NCBI GenBank assembly: GCA_025362825.1
Contig: JANYFF010000152.1
Location: forward strand, 1 to 5,951
Direction of reading: 5' to 3'
DNA from: Polaromonas sp.
Lineage (GTDB): Bacteria; Pseudomonadota; Gammaproteobacteria; Burkholderiales; Burkholderiaceae_C
DNA: 5,951 nucleotides
Shown: one piece after another, positions 5,932-5,951 of the stretch
How positions within the stretch are numbered: the stretch's first letter is position 1
Layout: the number at the start of each line of letters is the position of its first letter
Program-made: the position numbers and the translations under genes
Notes under the pieces: model-generated
Databases searched by the model: none
What the model was told of the DNA's origin: nothing
What the model saw: the letters and a program-made list of their open reading frames with translations, nothing else

Positions 5932-5937
5932 TCTCCT
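5932..5937 (-). promoter_or_regulatory. Ribosome binding site of the second Bug receptor
   Basis: AGGAGA, 7 bp before the ATG at 5924, a near-consensus site that fixes the start. Only 27 bp of upstream sequence is present, so the operon promoter, or an upstream gene, lies beyond the right edge. Confidence 0.75.
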
Positions 5938-5951
5938 AATGGGTTGTAGGT

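Overview
The window is GC-rich bacterial DNA, and every base except one intergenic stretch of about 180 bp and a divergent promoter gap of about 95 bp is coding. Two Bug-type periplasmic solute receptors, a phthalate-dioxygenase-like Rieske oxygenase and a NahR/NodD-like LysR regulator point to a soil or freshwater Betaproteobacterium. A Comamonadaceae-type genome (Polaromonas, Rhodoferax, Variovorax or a relative) is most likely. The AT-rich palindrome after the Rieske gene also resembles, from memory, a dispersed repeat common in Comamonadaceae. The assignment is inference.

Left half (1-3112): a LysR regulator on the minus strand, cut by the left edge, is divergent from a plus-strand pair. 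That pair is a Bug/TctC-type receptor with a twin-arginine signal (874-1863), followed 10 bp later by the oxygenase subunit of a Rieske non-heme iron oxygenase (1874-3112). The layout suggests an inducible module for capture and oxidation of an organic, probably aromatic, acid. Neither an electron-transfer reductase nor the TctA/TctB membrane proteins are in view.

Middle (3113-3288): a convergent intergenic region holding an AT-rich palindromic repeat with several hairpins (3117-3220) and a compact hairpin with A- and T-tracts on its two sides (3237-3266), probably a bidirectional terminator.

Right half (3289-5951): a minus-strand operon reading right to left. It encodes a second Bug receptor with an ordinary Sec signal (5924 to 4956), the large catalytic subunit of an aconitase X (AcnX, DUF521) enzyme (4943 to 3702), and the small swivel subunit (DUF126, 3705 to 3289). 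The last two overlap by four bases (GTGA). This looks like a hydro-lyase with a dedicated receptor for its substrate. Both subunits depart from the family signatures I know at putative active-site positions, so this is the best candidate in the window for an uncharacterised enzyme with an unknown substrate.

No tRNA, rRNA, CRISPR array, transposase or integrase was seen.
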